DNA from: Micropruina glycogenica
GTDB taxonomy: Bacteria; Actinomycetota; Actinomycetes; Propionibacteriales; Propionibacteriaceae
Strand: one strand, 5' to 3'
Length of the DNA stretch: 64,000 bases
Assembly (NCBI RefSeq): GCF_039524395.1
Contig: NZ_BAAAGO010000004.1
The notes beneath the pieces were generated by a model. That model did not search any database. It was not told the origin of the DNA and saw only the letters and a program-made list of their open reading frames with translations. Positions 8,182-16,251 of this stretch are shown here, piece after piece; position 1 is the stretch's first letter, and the number at the start of each line of letters is the position of its first letter. A program made the translations under genes and the position numbers.

Positions 8182-8672
8182 TGCTCAGGCCGATCATCGG
8201 GGTGCTGGGCTACGTGCTGCACCCTGAGCGTGACCGGGTGCTGATGGTGTTGCGCAGCCGTGACGGCGACCAGCACCAGGGCAAGTACAACGGGCTGGGC
8301 GGCAAGCTCGAAGCCGACGAGGACGTGGTCGGTTGCCTGCATCGCGAACTGATGGAAGAGGCCGGCATCACGGTTACCGCGCAGCGGCTGCGCGGCACCA
8401 TTTCGTGGCCAGGGTTCGGGACCGGCGGCGAAGACTGGTTCGGCTTCCTGTTCGTCGTTGACGCCTTCACCGGTGAGGTGCCGCAGCGCAACGACGACGG
8501 ACCGCTGGATTGGGTGCCGATCACGCGGCTGCGGGGGGCGGGCGAACCACTACCGATGTGGGCGGGTGACCGTCACTTTCTGCCGCTGGTCTTCGACGAC
8601 GACCCGCGACCGTTCCACGGCGTGATGCCCTACGTCGACGGCCGTCCCGCGTCGTGGACGTACCACCGCTGA
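8181..8672 (+). CDS. Nudix hydrolase, MutT/8-oxo-dGTPase type
   Basis: A 163-residue Nudix protein, last gene of the t6A operon. The Nudix box is visible as GLGGKLEADEDVVGCLHREL followed by MEEAG (about residues 37-61), with the catalytic glutamates intact. FDDDPRPFHGVMPYVDG near the C-terminus is typical of NTP-sanitising MutT relatives. The likely role is hydrolysis of an oxidised or non-canonical nucleotide; the substrate cannot be fixed from sequence. The start overlaps the tsaD stop by one base. Confidence 0.85.
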   Translation: MLRPIIGVLGYVLHPERDRVLMVLRSRDGDQHQGKYNGLGGKLEADEDVVGCLHRELMEEAGITVTAQRLRGTISWPGFGTGGEDWFGFLFVVDAFTGEVPQRNDDGPLDWVPITRLRGAGEPLPMWAGDRHFLPLVFDDDPRPFHGVMPYVDGRPASWTYHR

Positions 8673-8686
8673 CGATCCCGTCAGGT

Positions 8687-9574
8687 TCACTCGGCAGTCA
8701 GCCGGGCGCCCATCGCCGCGATCTGGTCGGGGGTGACCCGGCAGCAGCCGCCGAGTGCGCGCACGCCGGCGGAACGCCAGGCGTCCACGCTTTCGGACGC
8801 CGCCGCGTCTCCGGTCCAGGTGCGGGCGACCGCGTCCCACGATTCGCCGCTGTTGGGGTAGAACACCACCGGACGACGGCCCGCTACCGCAGCCACCACG
8901 TCGGCCGACTCGCGCGGATCGCAGCAGTTGGCACCCAGTGCGACCACGCAGGGCACATCGGCAGCCATCGCATACGCCTCTGCCGCGGGTTCGCCAAGCC
9001 GGGTGCGGTCACCCACCGTGGTGAGCGAGATCCACGCCGGCACGCCCAGGTCGTCGAGTTCGGCGGCCAGCGCCTCGACCTCGGCCAGGCAAGGAATCGT
9101 CTCGCAGGCCAGTAGGTCGGGTTCTGCCGCGGCCAGTTTCTGCAATCGCGGACGATGCCACGCCCGCAACTTGGCCACGCTCAACCCGTAGTCACCGCGG
9201 TATTCCGAGCCGTCGGCCAGGCCGGCTCCGTAGGGGCCGACCGACGCTGCCACGAACCGCGGCCCGTCGAAGTCGGCCGCCGCGGCCCGGGCCAGCCGCA
9301 CGCTGCGGGCCAGCGCCTCGTCGGCCTCGGCCACGGTGCGTCCGGCGGCCAGAAAACCCGACTCGCTCACCTGGTACGACGCGGTGATCGCCACCTCGGC
9401 GCCGGCGGCGAAGAAGTCGGCGTGGGTGGCGCGCACCTCGTCGGGGTCGGTGAGCAGCAGCCGCGCCGACCACAAGGTGTCGCTCAGGTCATGCCCGCGG
9501 GCCTCCAGCCGCGTGGCGAAGCCGCCGTCGAGCAGCACGGGCCGCTGCTCCAGCAGCGCCTCGAACGACGTCAT
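8687..9574 (-). CDS. mmuM: Homocysteine S-methyltransferase
   Basis: A 295-residue methyltransferase that makes methionine from homocysteine using S-methylmethionine or SAM. The N-terminus has LLDGGFATRLEARGHDL, followed by ITASYQ and ETIP segments. Zinc-binding cysteines appear as ANCC (217-218) and GGCC (277-278). The length is that of the MmuM family. ATG 9574 was chosen because family homology starts there; the frame is open upstream. It is convergent with the Nudix gene, and the next gene upstream on this strand ends 10 bp before it. No methylmethionine permease is adjacent. Confidence 0.88.
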   Translation of the reverse strand: MTSFEALLEQRPVLLDGGFATRLEARGHDLSDTLWSARLLLTDPDEVRATHADFFAAGAEVAITASYQVSESGFLAAGRTVAEADEALARSVRLARAAAADFDGPRFVAASVGPYGAGLADGSEYRGDYGLSVAKLRAWHRPRLQKLAAAEPDLLACETIPCLAEVEALAAELDDLGVPAWISLTTVGDRTRLGEPAAEAYAMAADVPCVVALGANCCDPRESADVVAAVAGRRPVVFYPNSGESWDAVARTWTGDAAASESVDAWRSAGVRALGGCCRVTPDQIAAMGARLTAE

Positions 9575-9584
9575 GCTCGCCGGG

Positions 9585-9875
9585 TCAGCGCAGTTCGGTC
9601 GGGTCGGAGGTCTGCGTGGGGCTGGGGGTGACGGCCGGCGGCTGCTTGGGGTTGCGCGGCAGGGCCAGGGCATAGCCGCCCAGCAGGCCACCGAGCAGGG
9701 CGAGCGCCGCGCCGCCGATCATGTAACCGACCGGATTCATGAACGCCATGCTGCGGTTGGCCGACAGCGCGATGTACTGCTTCCAGGTCTCGAAGCCGCC
9801 GTACGACAGCACGCCGATGGCACCCACCAGGGCGACACCGCCCAGAATCAGCAGAACGCGGGGCAGCAGCTTCAT
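9585..9875 (-). CDS. Small two-TM membrane protein of unknown function
   Basis: A 96-residue protein with two hydrophobic segments, about residues 5-24 and 48-73, separated by a short loop (GGFETWKQYIALSANRSMAF). The polar tail is rich in Pro, Thr and Ser. I do not recognise a family. The start is supported by a leaderless-type promoter: TAGGCT at 9883-9888 read on the minus strand, 7 nt before the ATG. It is probably cotranscribed with mmuM (10-bp gap). Function unknown. Confidence 0.75.
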   Translation of the reverse strand: MKLLPRVLLILGGVALVGAIGVLSYGGFETWKQYIALSANRSMAFMNPVGYMIGGAALALLGGLLGGYALALPRNPKQPPAVTPSPTQTSDPTELR

Positions 9876-9918
9876 GGCGAACAGCCTAGCCGCAGGGCCA
9901 GGTGGTAGACATCGGGTC

Positions 9919-11076
9919 ATGAATGGCGAGCAGGCGCGCTGGCTGGTGGGGCCGCAGGCGGCCGAAGCCCTCGTGGCGTCGACGGCCGAGGGCGACCCCG
10001 CCTCGCTCGCCGCGGCCGAGCGCATGCGCCGGGTGCTGCCGCCCGACCGTGCGGCGCTGGTGCTGGCGCAAGAGGCGCTGCGGCGGCGTGCGGCCACCAA
10101 GTTCGGCCCCCTCGCGACGGCGTTGTTCTTCACCGCCGACGGCCTGGAGCAGGCCACTCGTCCCCGGGTCGCGGCGTGGCGGGCGCAGCGGTTCGTTGCG
10201 GCTGGGGTGCGGCGGGTGATCGATCTGGGGTGCGGCCTGGGTGCGGACGCGCTGGCCCTGCTCGCGGCGGGGTTGCAGGTGGTCGCCGTCGAGGCCGACG
10301 AGGCCACCGCGGTGCTCGCCCGGGCCAATCTGGGCATCGACGTGGTGGTGGGCGACGCGGTCGAACTGCTCGACGACCTGGCCGGCCCGGACGCGGCCGT
10401 GTTCTGCGACCCCGCCCGGCGCACGTCGTCGGGGCGCAGTTGGCGCCTGGAGGACCTACGGCCGCCCTGGTCGTTCGTCGAGCACCTGCTGGCCACCCGC
10501 GTCTGCTGCATCAAGCTGGGGCCGGGACTGCCGCTGAAGCACGTGCCCAACACCGTGGCAGCCACCTGGGTGAGCGACGCCGGCGATCTGGTGGAACTGT
10601 CGTTGTGGAATCGACTGTGGACGCCGGGTCGTGAGGCGGTGTTGCTGCCCGGTGGCAATGTTCTGGGCGACGGTGGCCGGCAGCAGCCTCCCGACCCAGC
10701 GGCACCGAGGGTCGGGGACGTGCTGTACGAACCGGATCCGGCGGTGATCCGGGCCGGGCTGGTTGATCGGCTCGCGGGGCGGCTGAAGGCCCGGCGGGTG
10801 CACGCCGACATCGCCTACCTGGTCGCTGCCGAGCCGCGGGACACCCCCTTCGCGACGGCCTTCGAGGTGCTGCAGGTGCTCGACGCGGGCGAGAGGACGT
10901 TGAAGGGCTGGGTGCGTGAGCAGCGCGTCGGCACGCTCGAGATCAAGAAGCGCGGGGTCGACATCGACCCCGCTGCGCTGCGCCGCCGGCTGAAGCCGGC
11001 CGGTCCCAACAGCGCGACGCTGCTACTCACCCCCACCCCCGACGGCGCCCGCGCCCTGGTCGTGCGCCGCCTCTGA
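9919..11076 (+). CDS. Class I SAM-dependent methyltransferase with THUMP-like C-terminus
   Basis: A 385-residue protein with SAM motif I DLGCGLGADALAL (about residues 98-110) and the acidic ribose-binding EADE. FCDPARRT marks the catalytic region. The C-terminal portion (KARRVHADIAYLVA, FEVLQVLDAGERTLKGWVRE) matches the THUMP-like domain found in actinobacterial methyltransferases. The substrate is unknown, possibly RNA. TAGACA (9906-9911) ends 7 nt before the ATG, in line with a leaderless transcript. It is divergent from the small membrane protein at 9585-9875, with only 43 bp between the starts. Confidence 0.85.
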   Translation: MNGEQARWLVGPQAAEALVASTAEGDPASLAAAERMRRVLPPDRAALVLAQEALRRRAATKFGPLATALFFTADGLEQATRPRVAAWRAQRFVAAGVRRVIDLGCGLGADALALLAAGLQVVAVEADEATAVLARANLGIDVVVGDAVELLDDLAGPDAAVFCDPARRTSSGRSWRLEDLRPPWSFVEHLLATRVCCIKLGPGLPLKHVPNTVAATWVSDAGDLVELSLWNRLWTPGREAVLLPGGNVLGDGGRQQPPDPAAPRVGDVLYEPDPAVIRAGLVDRLAGRLKARRVHADIAYLVAAEPRDTPFATAFEVLQVLDAGERTLKGWVREQRVGTLEIKKRGVDIDPAALRRRLKPAGPNSATLLLTPTPDGARALVVRRL

Positions 11077-11085
11077 AGCGGGATG

Positions 11086-11781
11086 TCAGCCGATGGTGAA
11101 GGTCTCGCCGCGTCGGGCGTAGTCGAGCGACTCGGCGTCGAGGTAGTCGGCCGCGGTGAGCACCAACGGTGCCAGCTCGCGCTCGAGCGTCTGCGACCGG
11201 AACAGCACGCCGATGGTCACCTCGTGGTCGGGCCGAAAGATCACCTCGATCGGGTCGCCGGCGCGCACCACACCCGGCCTCACGACCGCCAGGTACGCCC
11301 CGGGCATGGCTGCCCTGGTGAAGGTCTTCAGCCAACCGCGCTCGGCGATGAACGCCCGAAACGTGTTGCATGGAATGCGTGGGCAGGTGACCACGAGCTC
11401 GACCGCATCGTCGCCCGCGCCGATGCGCCAGCGCTCGCCGATCAGGGCACCGGTCACGTCCAGCCCCACAGTGGTCAGGTTCTCGCCGAACGCACCGGAC
11501 GCGAACTCGCGCCCCACCTGCGCGCCCAGGGCGTCCAGATCTTCGCGGGCGCAGGCGTAGGCGGCCTGAACCGTGCCACCGTGGTGCTTGCCGTCGCCGA
11601 TGTAGTCGCCGACCAGACCGCTGCGTGCGTCGGGCCCCAGCCGCCTGGTCACCTCGCGCGCAGGCGGAGCAACCACCCGCGCCGAGGTCACCGGCTGCTT
11701 ATCGATGCCGGTCGTGTTCGCGGGCTTGCCGCGGTCGACCGCAGGGCGGCCCAGGTTCACCGACAGCACGGTCGCGGTCAC
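11086..11781 (-). CDS. MOSC domain protein
   Basis: A 231-residue YiiM-like MOSC protein. MOSC domains bind sulfur or molybdenum cofactor groups through a conserved cysteine, here in TCPRIPCNTF (about residues 131-140). GSGAFGENLTT-type sequence (GAFGENLTTVG) and GDYIGDGKHHGG are also family-typical. YiiM-like proteins reduce N-hydroxylated compounds in other bacteria; this role is inferred only. The GTG start overlaps the stop of the upstream GH13 gene (GTGA), so the two are coupled despite having no obvious common function. Confidence 0.85.
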   Translation of the reverse strand: MTATVLSVNLGRPAVDRGKPANTTGIDKQPVTSARVVAPPAREVTRRLGPDARSGLVGDYIGDGKHHGGTVQAAYACAREDLDALGAQVGREFASGAFGENLTTVGLDVTGALIGERWRIGAGDDAVELVVTCPRIPCNTFRAFIAERGWLKTFTRAAMPGAYLAVVRPGVVRAGDPIEVIFRPDHEVTIGVLFRSQTLERELAPLVLTAADYLDAESLDYARRGETFTIG

Positions 11782-13097
11782 GCCTGCGCCGATCCGTCCG
11801 GCTTGCGCACCAGGTAGGGCGGGTCGTCGTCGCGGCGCGGACGCACCCCGACCGCCCAGCCGTGCGAAGGCACGGTCTCGCCGCAGCCGGGGCTGGCCAG
11901 CAGCACCTCGCCCTCAGGGGCGGGGCCGTCGTCGTCGGAGATGTTCAGCGCCAGTTCGATCACCTGATCGGGCCCGGCCACTTCGACCACCACCGACTCG
12001 TTGGTGAGATCGCGGGTGGTCACCACGCCGTCGACGATCCAGGCGTGCTGGCGGCGTATCGCCAGCAACTTCCGGTACAACTCGCGGGTGTCGTCGCCGA
12101 ACGGCAGCAGCCCGTCGGGAGTCTGGGGAAACGGCGGACGCACCGCGTCGTCGCCGCCGATCTGGTCGAGCTTCACGCCCTCGAACCGGTGCTCGTCGCC
12201 GGCATAGATCGACGGCACCCCGGGCAGCAACGTGAGCAGTACGGCCGCGTGCTCGATGTCGCGACGGTCGTCCAGCTTGGACGATATGCGCGTCACGTCA
12301 TGATTCGAAATGAAGATCTGCGGCCGGAAGTGCTCACAGAACCGGCGATGCCGCTGCAGCGCCCAGTCGAGGCTCCACAGGTTGTGATCGTTCATCGACT
12401 GCCAGATGCCGTGCCACAGCTCGTACTGCGTCACCGAGTCGAGGCCCGATTCGGCCACGAACTCGTCCTTGTCGCCGTGAATCACCTCGCCCAACAGCCA
12501 GCAGTCCGGGTACGCGGCCTTCACCCGCTCGACGATCGGACGCCACGCCGCCGCTCCGGGCGCGTAGGCGGCGTCGAGGCGCCAGCCGTCGATGCCGCGC
12601 TCGAGCCAGTGGCACATCACGTCGACCACGAAGGTCTGCACGGCCGGGTTGGCGAAGTCGAGTTCGACCAGCGCCTCGTGGCCTTCGAAGACCCGCGGGT
12701 AGCCGTCCACCCAACGGATCCAGTCACCGTCAGGGGTGCCCGGCCCGGCGGCGATCGCCTTCTGCACGAGCGGGTGCTCACGGCCCAGGTGGTTGAACAC
12801 CCCGTCGAGAAGAATGCGAATGCCGCGTTCCTTGGCCTTCCACATCAGCTCGTCGAAGTCGCTGTCGTCGCCCAGCCGCGAGTCGATGGCGTAGTGGTCG
12901 AGGGTGTCGTAGCCGTGGCTCCAGCTGGCGAAGATCGGGTTGAGCAGCATGCCGTTGCAGCCCAGGTCGATCAGGTAATCGAGCCAGTTGGTGAGCTGGC
13001 CCAGGCGATGTCGCACGTCGTGCACCGCGGTGTCTTCGGCGTTCACGAAGCCGAGCGGGTAGCAGTGCCACCAGATGACGTGTGCGGTCCAGTCCAT
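11778..13097 (-). CDS. Alpha-amylase family (GH13) glycoside hydrolase
   Basis: A 439-residue cytoplasmic GH13 enzyme with no signal peptide. All conserved regions are present: DGVFNHLG (I), GWRLDAAYAP with nucleophile Asp175 (II), LLGEVIHG with acid/base Glu204 (III) and ISNHDVTR with Asp267 (IV). The C-terminal beta domain is short. GAGGAG lies 4 nt before the ATG at 13097 and fixes the start. The likely substrate is an alpha-glucan or maltodextrin, but the specificity (amylase, glucosidase or transglucosidase) cannot be read. Another GH13 protein is encoded at 16252-18462. It overlaps the MOSC gene by four bases. Confidence 0.88.
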   Translation of the reverse strand: MDWTAHVIWWHCYPLGFVNAEDTAVHDVRHRLGQLTNWLDYLIDLGCNGMLLNPIFASWSHGYDTLDHYAIDSRLGDDSDFDELMWKAKERGIRILLDGVFNHLGREHPLVQKAIAAGPGTPDGDWIRWVDGYPRVFEGHEALVELDFANPAVQTFVVDVMCHWLERGIDGWRLDAAYAPGAAAWRPIVERVKAAYPDCWLLGEVIHGDKDEFVAESGLDSVTQYELWHGIWQSMNDHNLWSLDWALQRHRRFCEHFRPQIFISNHDVTRISSKLDDRRDIEHAAVLLTLLPGVPSIYAGDEHRFEGVKLDQIGGDDAVRPPFPQTPDGLLPFGDDTRELYRKLLAIRRQHAWIVDGVVTTRDLTNESVVVEVAGPDQVIELALNISDDDGPAPEGEVLLASPGCGETVPSHGWAVGVRPRRDDDPPYLVRKPDGSAQA

Positions 13098-13159
13098 CAA
13101 GCTCCTCACCGGGGTGGTCGCGGGGGAGTCTACCGAGCCGCGGTGACGAGTTGGTCGGC

Positions 13160-13525
13160 TCAGCTCCAATCGCGAAACACCACGCACACCGTGGTCGCGT
13201 CGAGCACCGCGAACTCGCGCGCCCCGTACTCGCGCCGCACGATGCCGCCGCCGCGCGGGTAGGTGGGGTGCAGCAGGTCCGGACGGCGGCCGGCCACGTC
13301 GGCGTACACGGCGTCGATGTCGTCGGTCTCGATGCCCAGTTCTGGACGGTCCTTGGCCGCGTATTCGGCGTCCTCCACCACGTACAGCTTGCAGCCGTCG
13401 CGGCCGACCACCACGAAATCGCCGTCGTCGTGCAGCACTTCGAAGCCCAGCCCGTCGACGAACAGGTCGCGACCGATGGCGAGGTCGGCGTAGAAGACCT
13501 TCGGAATCAGGGTCTGATAGCTCAC
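13160..13525 (-). CDS. VOC (glyoxalase/bleomycin-resistance) family protein 1
   Basis: A 121-residue single-VOC-domain protein: PKVFYADLAIGRDLFVDGLG at the start, DGCKLYVVED and GIETDDIDAVYADV in the middle, and a YGAREFAVLD strand at the end. The GTG at 13525 is preceded by GGAGG at 5 nt. Its start overlaps the stop of the neighbouring VOC gene (GTGA), so the pair is coupled and may act together or form a heterodimer. Substrate unknown; VOC proteins include lyases, dioxygenases and drug-binding proteins. Confidence 0.8.
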   Translation of the reverse strand: MSYQTLIPKVFYADLAIGRDLFVDGLGFEVLHDDGDFVVVGRDGCKLYVVEDAEYAAKDRPELGIETDDIDAVYADVAGRRPDLLHPTYPRGGGIVRREYGAREFAVLDATTVCVVFRDWS

Positions 13526-13890
13526 GCCGCCCTCCACTCGATCAGCGCCACGGTGTTGCCCTCGGAATCGCGCACGAACGCCTGCCACTCGTCGGTGCCC
13601 GCGGGGCCCAGCGTGTCGTCCTCGTGGCCGAAGATGGCGTGCGGCGCGGTGACCACCTCGACCCCCGCCGCCTCCAGCCGGGCGATCTCGGCCTCGACGT
13701 CGTCCACCCTGAGGTAGAGCAGGGCCGAGGGTGCGTTGCCGTCGAGCAGAAGGCGGGTGCCGTCGAGGTCGAAGAAGAGCAGCCCCGGTGGGTCGAACCG
13801 GGCGGTCGGGCCGCGGCCGAGCAGCGTGGTGTACCAGGCCGCGGCCCGGTCGAGATCCGCGGCGTACTGCGCCACCTGTACCAGTGCCAT
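13522..13890 (-). CDS. VOC family protein 2
   Basis: A 122-residue VOC-fold protein: VAQYAADLDRAAAWYTTLLG, FFDLDGTRLLLDG, YLRVDDVEAEIARLEAAGV and FVRDSEGNTVALIEW are the classical strand-helix markers. The ATG at 13890 follows GGAAGGAG. It is the first gene of a two-gene unit with the coupled VOC gene at 13160-13525. It is more typical of glyoxalase/bleomycin-resistance proteins than its partner. Substrate unknown. Confidence 0.85.
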   Translation of the reverse strand: MALVQVAQYAADLDRAAAWYTTLLGRGPTARFDPPGLLFFDLDGTRLLLDGNAPSALLYLRVDDVEAEIARLEAAGVEVVTAPHAIFGHEDDTLGPAGTDEWQAFVRDSEGNTVALIEWRAA

Positions 13891-13999
13891 GATGTGCTCC
13901 TTCCGCGCCCACACTAACCCGCTACCCGACGGGGGCCGATGTTGCGGGTCTGTTCCAATCCGGGCTGCTGGCGGTCGGCGCCGCTCACCCGCTGCCACC

Positions 14000-14803
14000 A
14001 TGGACGACGTGCAACGAACCGTCAGCGCCCACATCGAAGCCACCGTGACCGCCGGCACCGACCTGGCGCTGGCCATCGCCGTGGCCGATGGTCCGACCCG
14101 TACCGAGAGCCTCGTGATGACCGCCAACGGGACGGCCGCGGTGGCGAACGAGATCGCCGCACCCCACGGGGGACGGCTGCATCTCGTCGCCGGGCTGCCC
14201 GCCGGCCCGCTGACCATCGACTACACCGCCACCGTCGAGGGTGTCGCGCCGATCGAGCCGCTCGCCGAGATCGACCGCATTCTCTACGCCCGGCCGAGCC
14301 GGTACTGCGACTCAGACAAGCTGATGCCGGTGGCCGCCGCCGAGTTCGCCGGAATCACGGGCAAAGCGCTGCTCGATGCGGTGTCGAGTTGGGTGGGTTC
14401 GCAACTGTCGTATGTGTCGGGGTCGTCCAAGCCCATCGACGGTGCGGTCGACACCTACCTGTCGCGGCAGGGCGTGTGCCGCGACTACGCGCACCTGGTG
14501 ATCGCCCTGCTGCGGGGGCTCAACGTGCCGGCGCGGCTGGCCGCCGTCTATGCGCCCGGGCTCGACCCGATGGACTTTCACGCCGTCGCCGAAGCGTACG
14601 TCGACGGCGCCTGGTGGGTGGTGGACGCCACCGCGCTCGCCCCTCGTCCGACCCTGCTGCGCATCGCCACCGGACGCGACGCCGCCGACACCGCGTTTCT
14701 CAGCACGCTGGGCGGGTCTCTGACCCTGCACAGCGTCGAGGTGACCGCGACCGTCGACGAGTTGCCGGGCGACGACCTGACCCTGCTGACCGCCCTGCGC
14801 TGA
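14000..14803 (+). CDS. Transglutaminase-like cysteine protease-fold protein
   Basis: A 267-residue cytoplasmic protein with a complete transglutaminase triad: Cys160 in RQGVCRDYAHL, His194 in DFHAVAEAY and Asp209 in WWVVDAT. An N-terminal beta domain (about residues 1-90) precedes it, as in actinobacterial transglutaminase/peptidase proteins. LARPSRYCDSD-type sequence (LYARPSRYCDSDKL) is also family-typical. The role is probably peptidase or amidase; substrate unknown. ATG 14000 is weakly supported and GTG 14009 is an alternative. The next gene starts 5 nt after the stop. Confidence 0.82.
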   Translation: MDDVQRTVSAHIEATVTAGTDLALAIAVADGPTRTESLVMTANGTAAVANEIAAPHGGRLHLVAGLPAGPLTIDYTATVEGVAPIEPLAEIDRILYARPSRYCDSDKLMPVAAAEFAGITGKALLDAVSSWVGSQLSYVSGSSKPIDGAVDTYLSRQGVCRDYAHLVIALLRGLNVPARLAAVYAPGLDPMDFHAVAEAYVDGAWWVVDATALAPRPTLLRIATGRDAADTAFLSTLGGSLTLHSVEVTATVDELPGDDLTLLTALR

Positions 14804-14807
14804 ACCC

Positions 14808-15167
14808 GTGGCGCTGCTGCTGTATGACGCCGACTGCGGGTTCTGCACCCGCAGCGCCGCATGGCTGAAGGGTCGGCTGCCGCACCTGCGCATCGAGCCG
14901 CTCCAGCGGGCAGACCTGGACGCCCTGGGCGTCGACGAAGTGCGCGCCGCGCGCGAGATTCCGTTCGTGGCGGGTTCGTCGGTCAGCTACGGCGCAGAGG
15001 CGATCGGACGGGCGCTTGCCACCGGCGGCGGGCTGTGGCGGCTGGCCGGACTGGTGCTGAGCCGTCCGCCGGTGCTCTGGCTGGCCCGTCCGGTGTATGC
15101 GCTGGTGGCGGCGAACCGCCACCGGTTGCCCGGCGGCACTGCGACCTGCCGGTTGGACGGCCCCTGA
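14808..15167 (+). CDS. DCC-family thiol-disulfide oxidoreductase-like protein (DUF393)
   Basis: A 119-residue protein with the family signature YDADCGFCTRSAAWL; the CxxC is at residues 10 and 13. DUF393 proteins have a thioredoxin-like fold and may act as thiol-disulfide oxidoreductases; the partner is unknown. The GTG start lies 5 nt after the preceding stop, so it forms an operon with the transglutaminase gene. Length and ending are ordinary for the family. Confidence 0.82.
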   Translation: MALLLYDADCGFCTRSAAWLKGRLPHLRIEPLQRADLDALGVDEVRAAREIPFVAGSSVSYGAEAIGRALATGGGLWRLAGLVLSRPPVLWLARPVYALVAANRHRLPGGTATCRLDGP

Positions 15168-15279
15168 AGCGCCACAAACCTCAGGGGTGACCCCGGTTCG
15201 ACGGCGGCCTATTCTGTGGGTTACTCACCGGCTTCGGCGATCACCCCGTTGTCGCCCGGTGCGGGTCTGGGGGGACCTC

Positions 15280-16200
15280 ATGAAGCAACGCACGGCACGC
15301 ATCGCAGCCATGGCGGTGGCGTTGGTCGCCCTCATCGCCCTGATCGCACGCCCCCCGATGATTCCCCTCGAACCGGTGCCCGAGGGCTGGGCGTTGGACG
15401 TGCACCAGAGTGGCGAATGGTGGAACCAGCCCCTGATTCCCCGTTCCGTGGTGGTGCAGCGGTGCCCGCCGCCGTCGTTCTGGTCCTCCGACCCCGACCT
15501 CACCGTGCTGACGGGGCTGAAGCCGGGCAGCAGCGTCGAGTACTCGTTCTTGGCCGACGACTACCACTGCGGCATCGGCTGGTCGCAGCCCGAGTCGTCG
15601 GTGACGGTGTCGCAGGCAGAACTCGCCACCGAGGCCGGACTGCGCCGGTTCTGCAGCGCCAGCGGCCTGCCCGTCGACGAACAGTGGCGCTATCTGGGCC
15701 GTCAGGCAGAGCAGGTGGTCGGCACCACCTGGCCGCATTCTCCGGCCGACCCCGGCACCACCCAGCTGACGGCGGCGTTCGTCGATGCCAACGGCACCGT
15801 GCTGTCGTGTCTGGTGAACACCATGTTCGACCAGCCCGGCCGGGGCGTGATCGAGTTGGCTCTGGGCGGTTCCGGCCCGGCCACGGCCACGCCTCGCTGC
15901 CCGGTCGGCGTGCGCGAGCCGGCCCGCAGCGACGGTGGCACCGTCGAGGAGTACCGCCTTCGCGGAGCCGGCCCCGTGCGCGGCACCGACGGCGGGGTGC
16001 TGACCGACGCCGCGACGCTGGTGATCGGACTGACCGGCGACACTGTTACCAGCACCCACCCGGTGGTGCGGGGCGTCGCCGTCGTGGACGCCTCCGCCGC
16101 CCCCACGAAGGCCATCGAGTTGGACTGGAACAACCTGCCGGGCGTCACCGGACAGATCTACGACGCGGACGGCACACTGCTGGCCACCTGCAACGCCTGA
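15280..16200 (+). CDS. Secreted or membrane-anchored protein of unknown function
   Basis: A 306-residue protein with an N-terminal hydrophobic segment (about residues 7-25, MKQRTARIAAMAVALVAL), no lipobox and no other TM segment. The rest is extracytoplasmic, with cysteines spaced through it (e.g. RCPPP, YHCGI, RFCSA, SCLV, RCPVG, TCNA) that could form disulfides. I recognise no domain. TATTCT at 15210-15215 is a possible -10 box, and a GGGGGGA stretch just before the ATG could act as the ribosome-binding site. Confidence 0.7.
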   Translation: MKQRTARIAAMAVALVALIALIARPPMIPLEPVPEGWALDVHQSGEWWNQPLIPRSVVVQRCPPPSFWSSDPDLTVLTGLKPGSSVEYSFLADDYHCGIGWSQPESSVTVSQAELATEAGLRRFCSASGLPVDEQWRYLGRQAEQVVGTTWPHSPADPGTTQLTAAFVDANGTVLSCLVNTMFDQPGRGVIELALGGSGPATATPRCPVGVREPARSDGGTVEEYRLRGAGPVRGTDGGVLTDAATLVIGLTGDTVTSTHPVVRGVAVVDASAAPTKAIELDWNNLPGVTGQIYDADGTLLATCNA

Positions 16201-16251
16201 GGGTGTGCTCTGGCTACGTGGCAGCGGGTTCGCCCCACTACATTGGCGCCC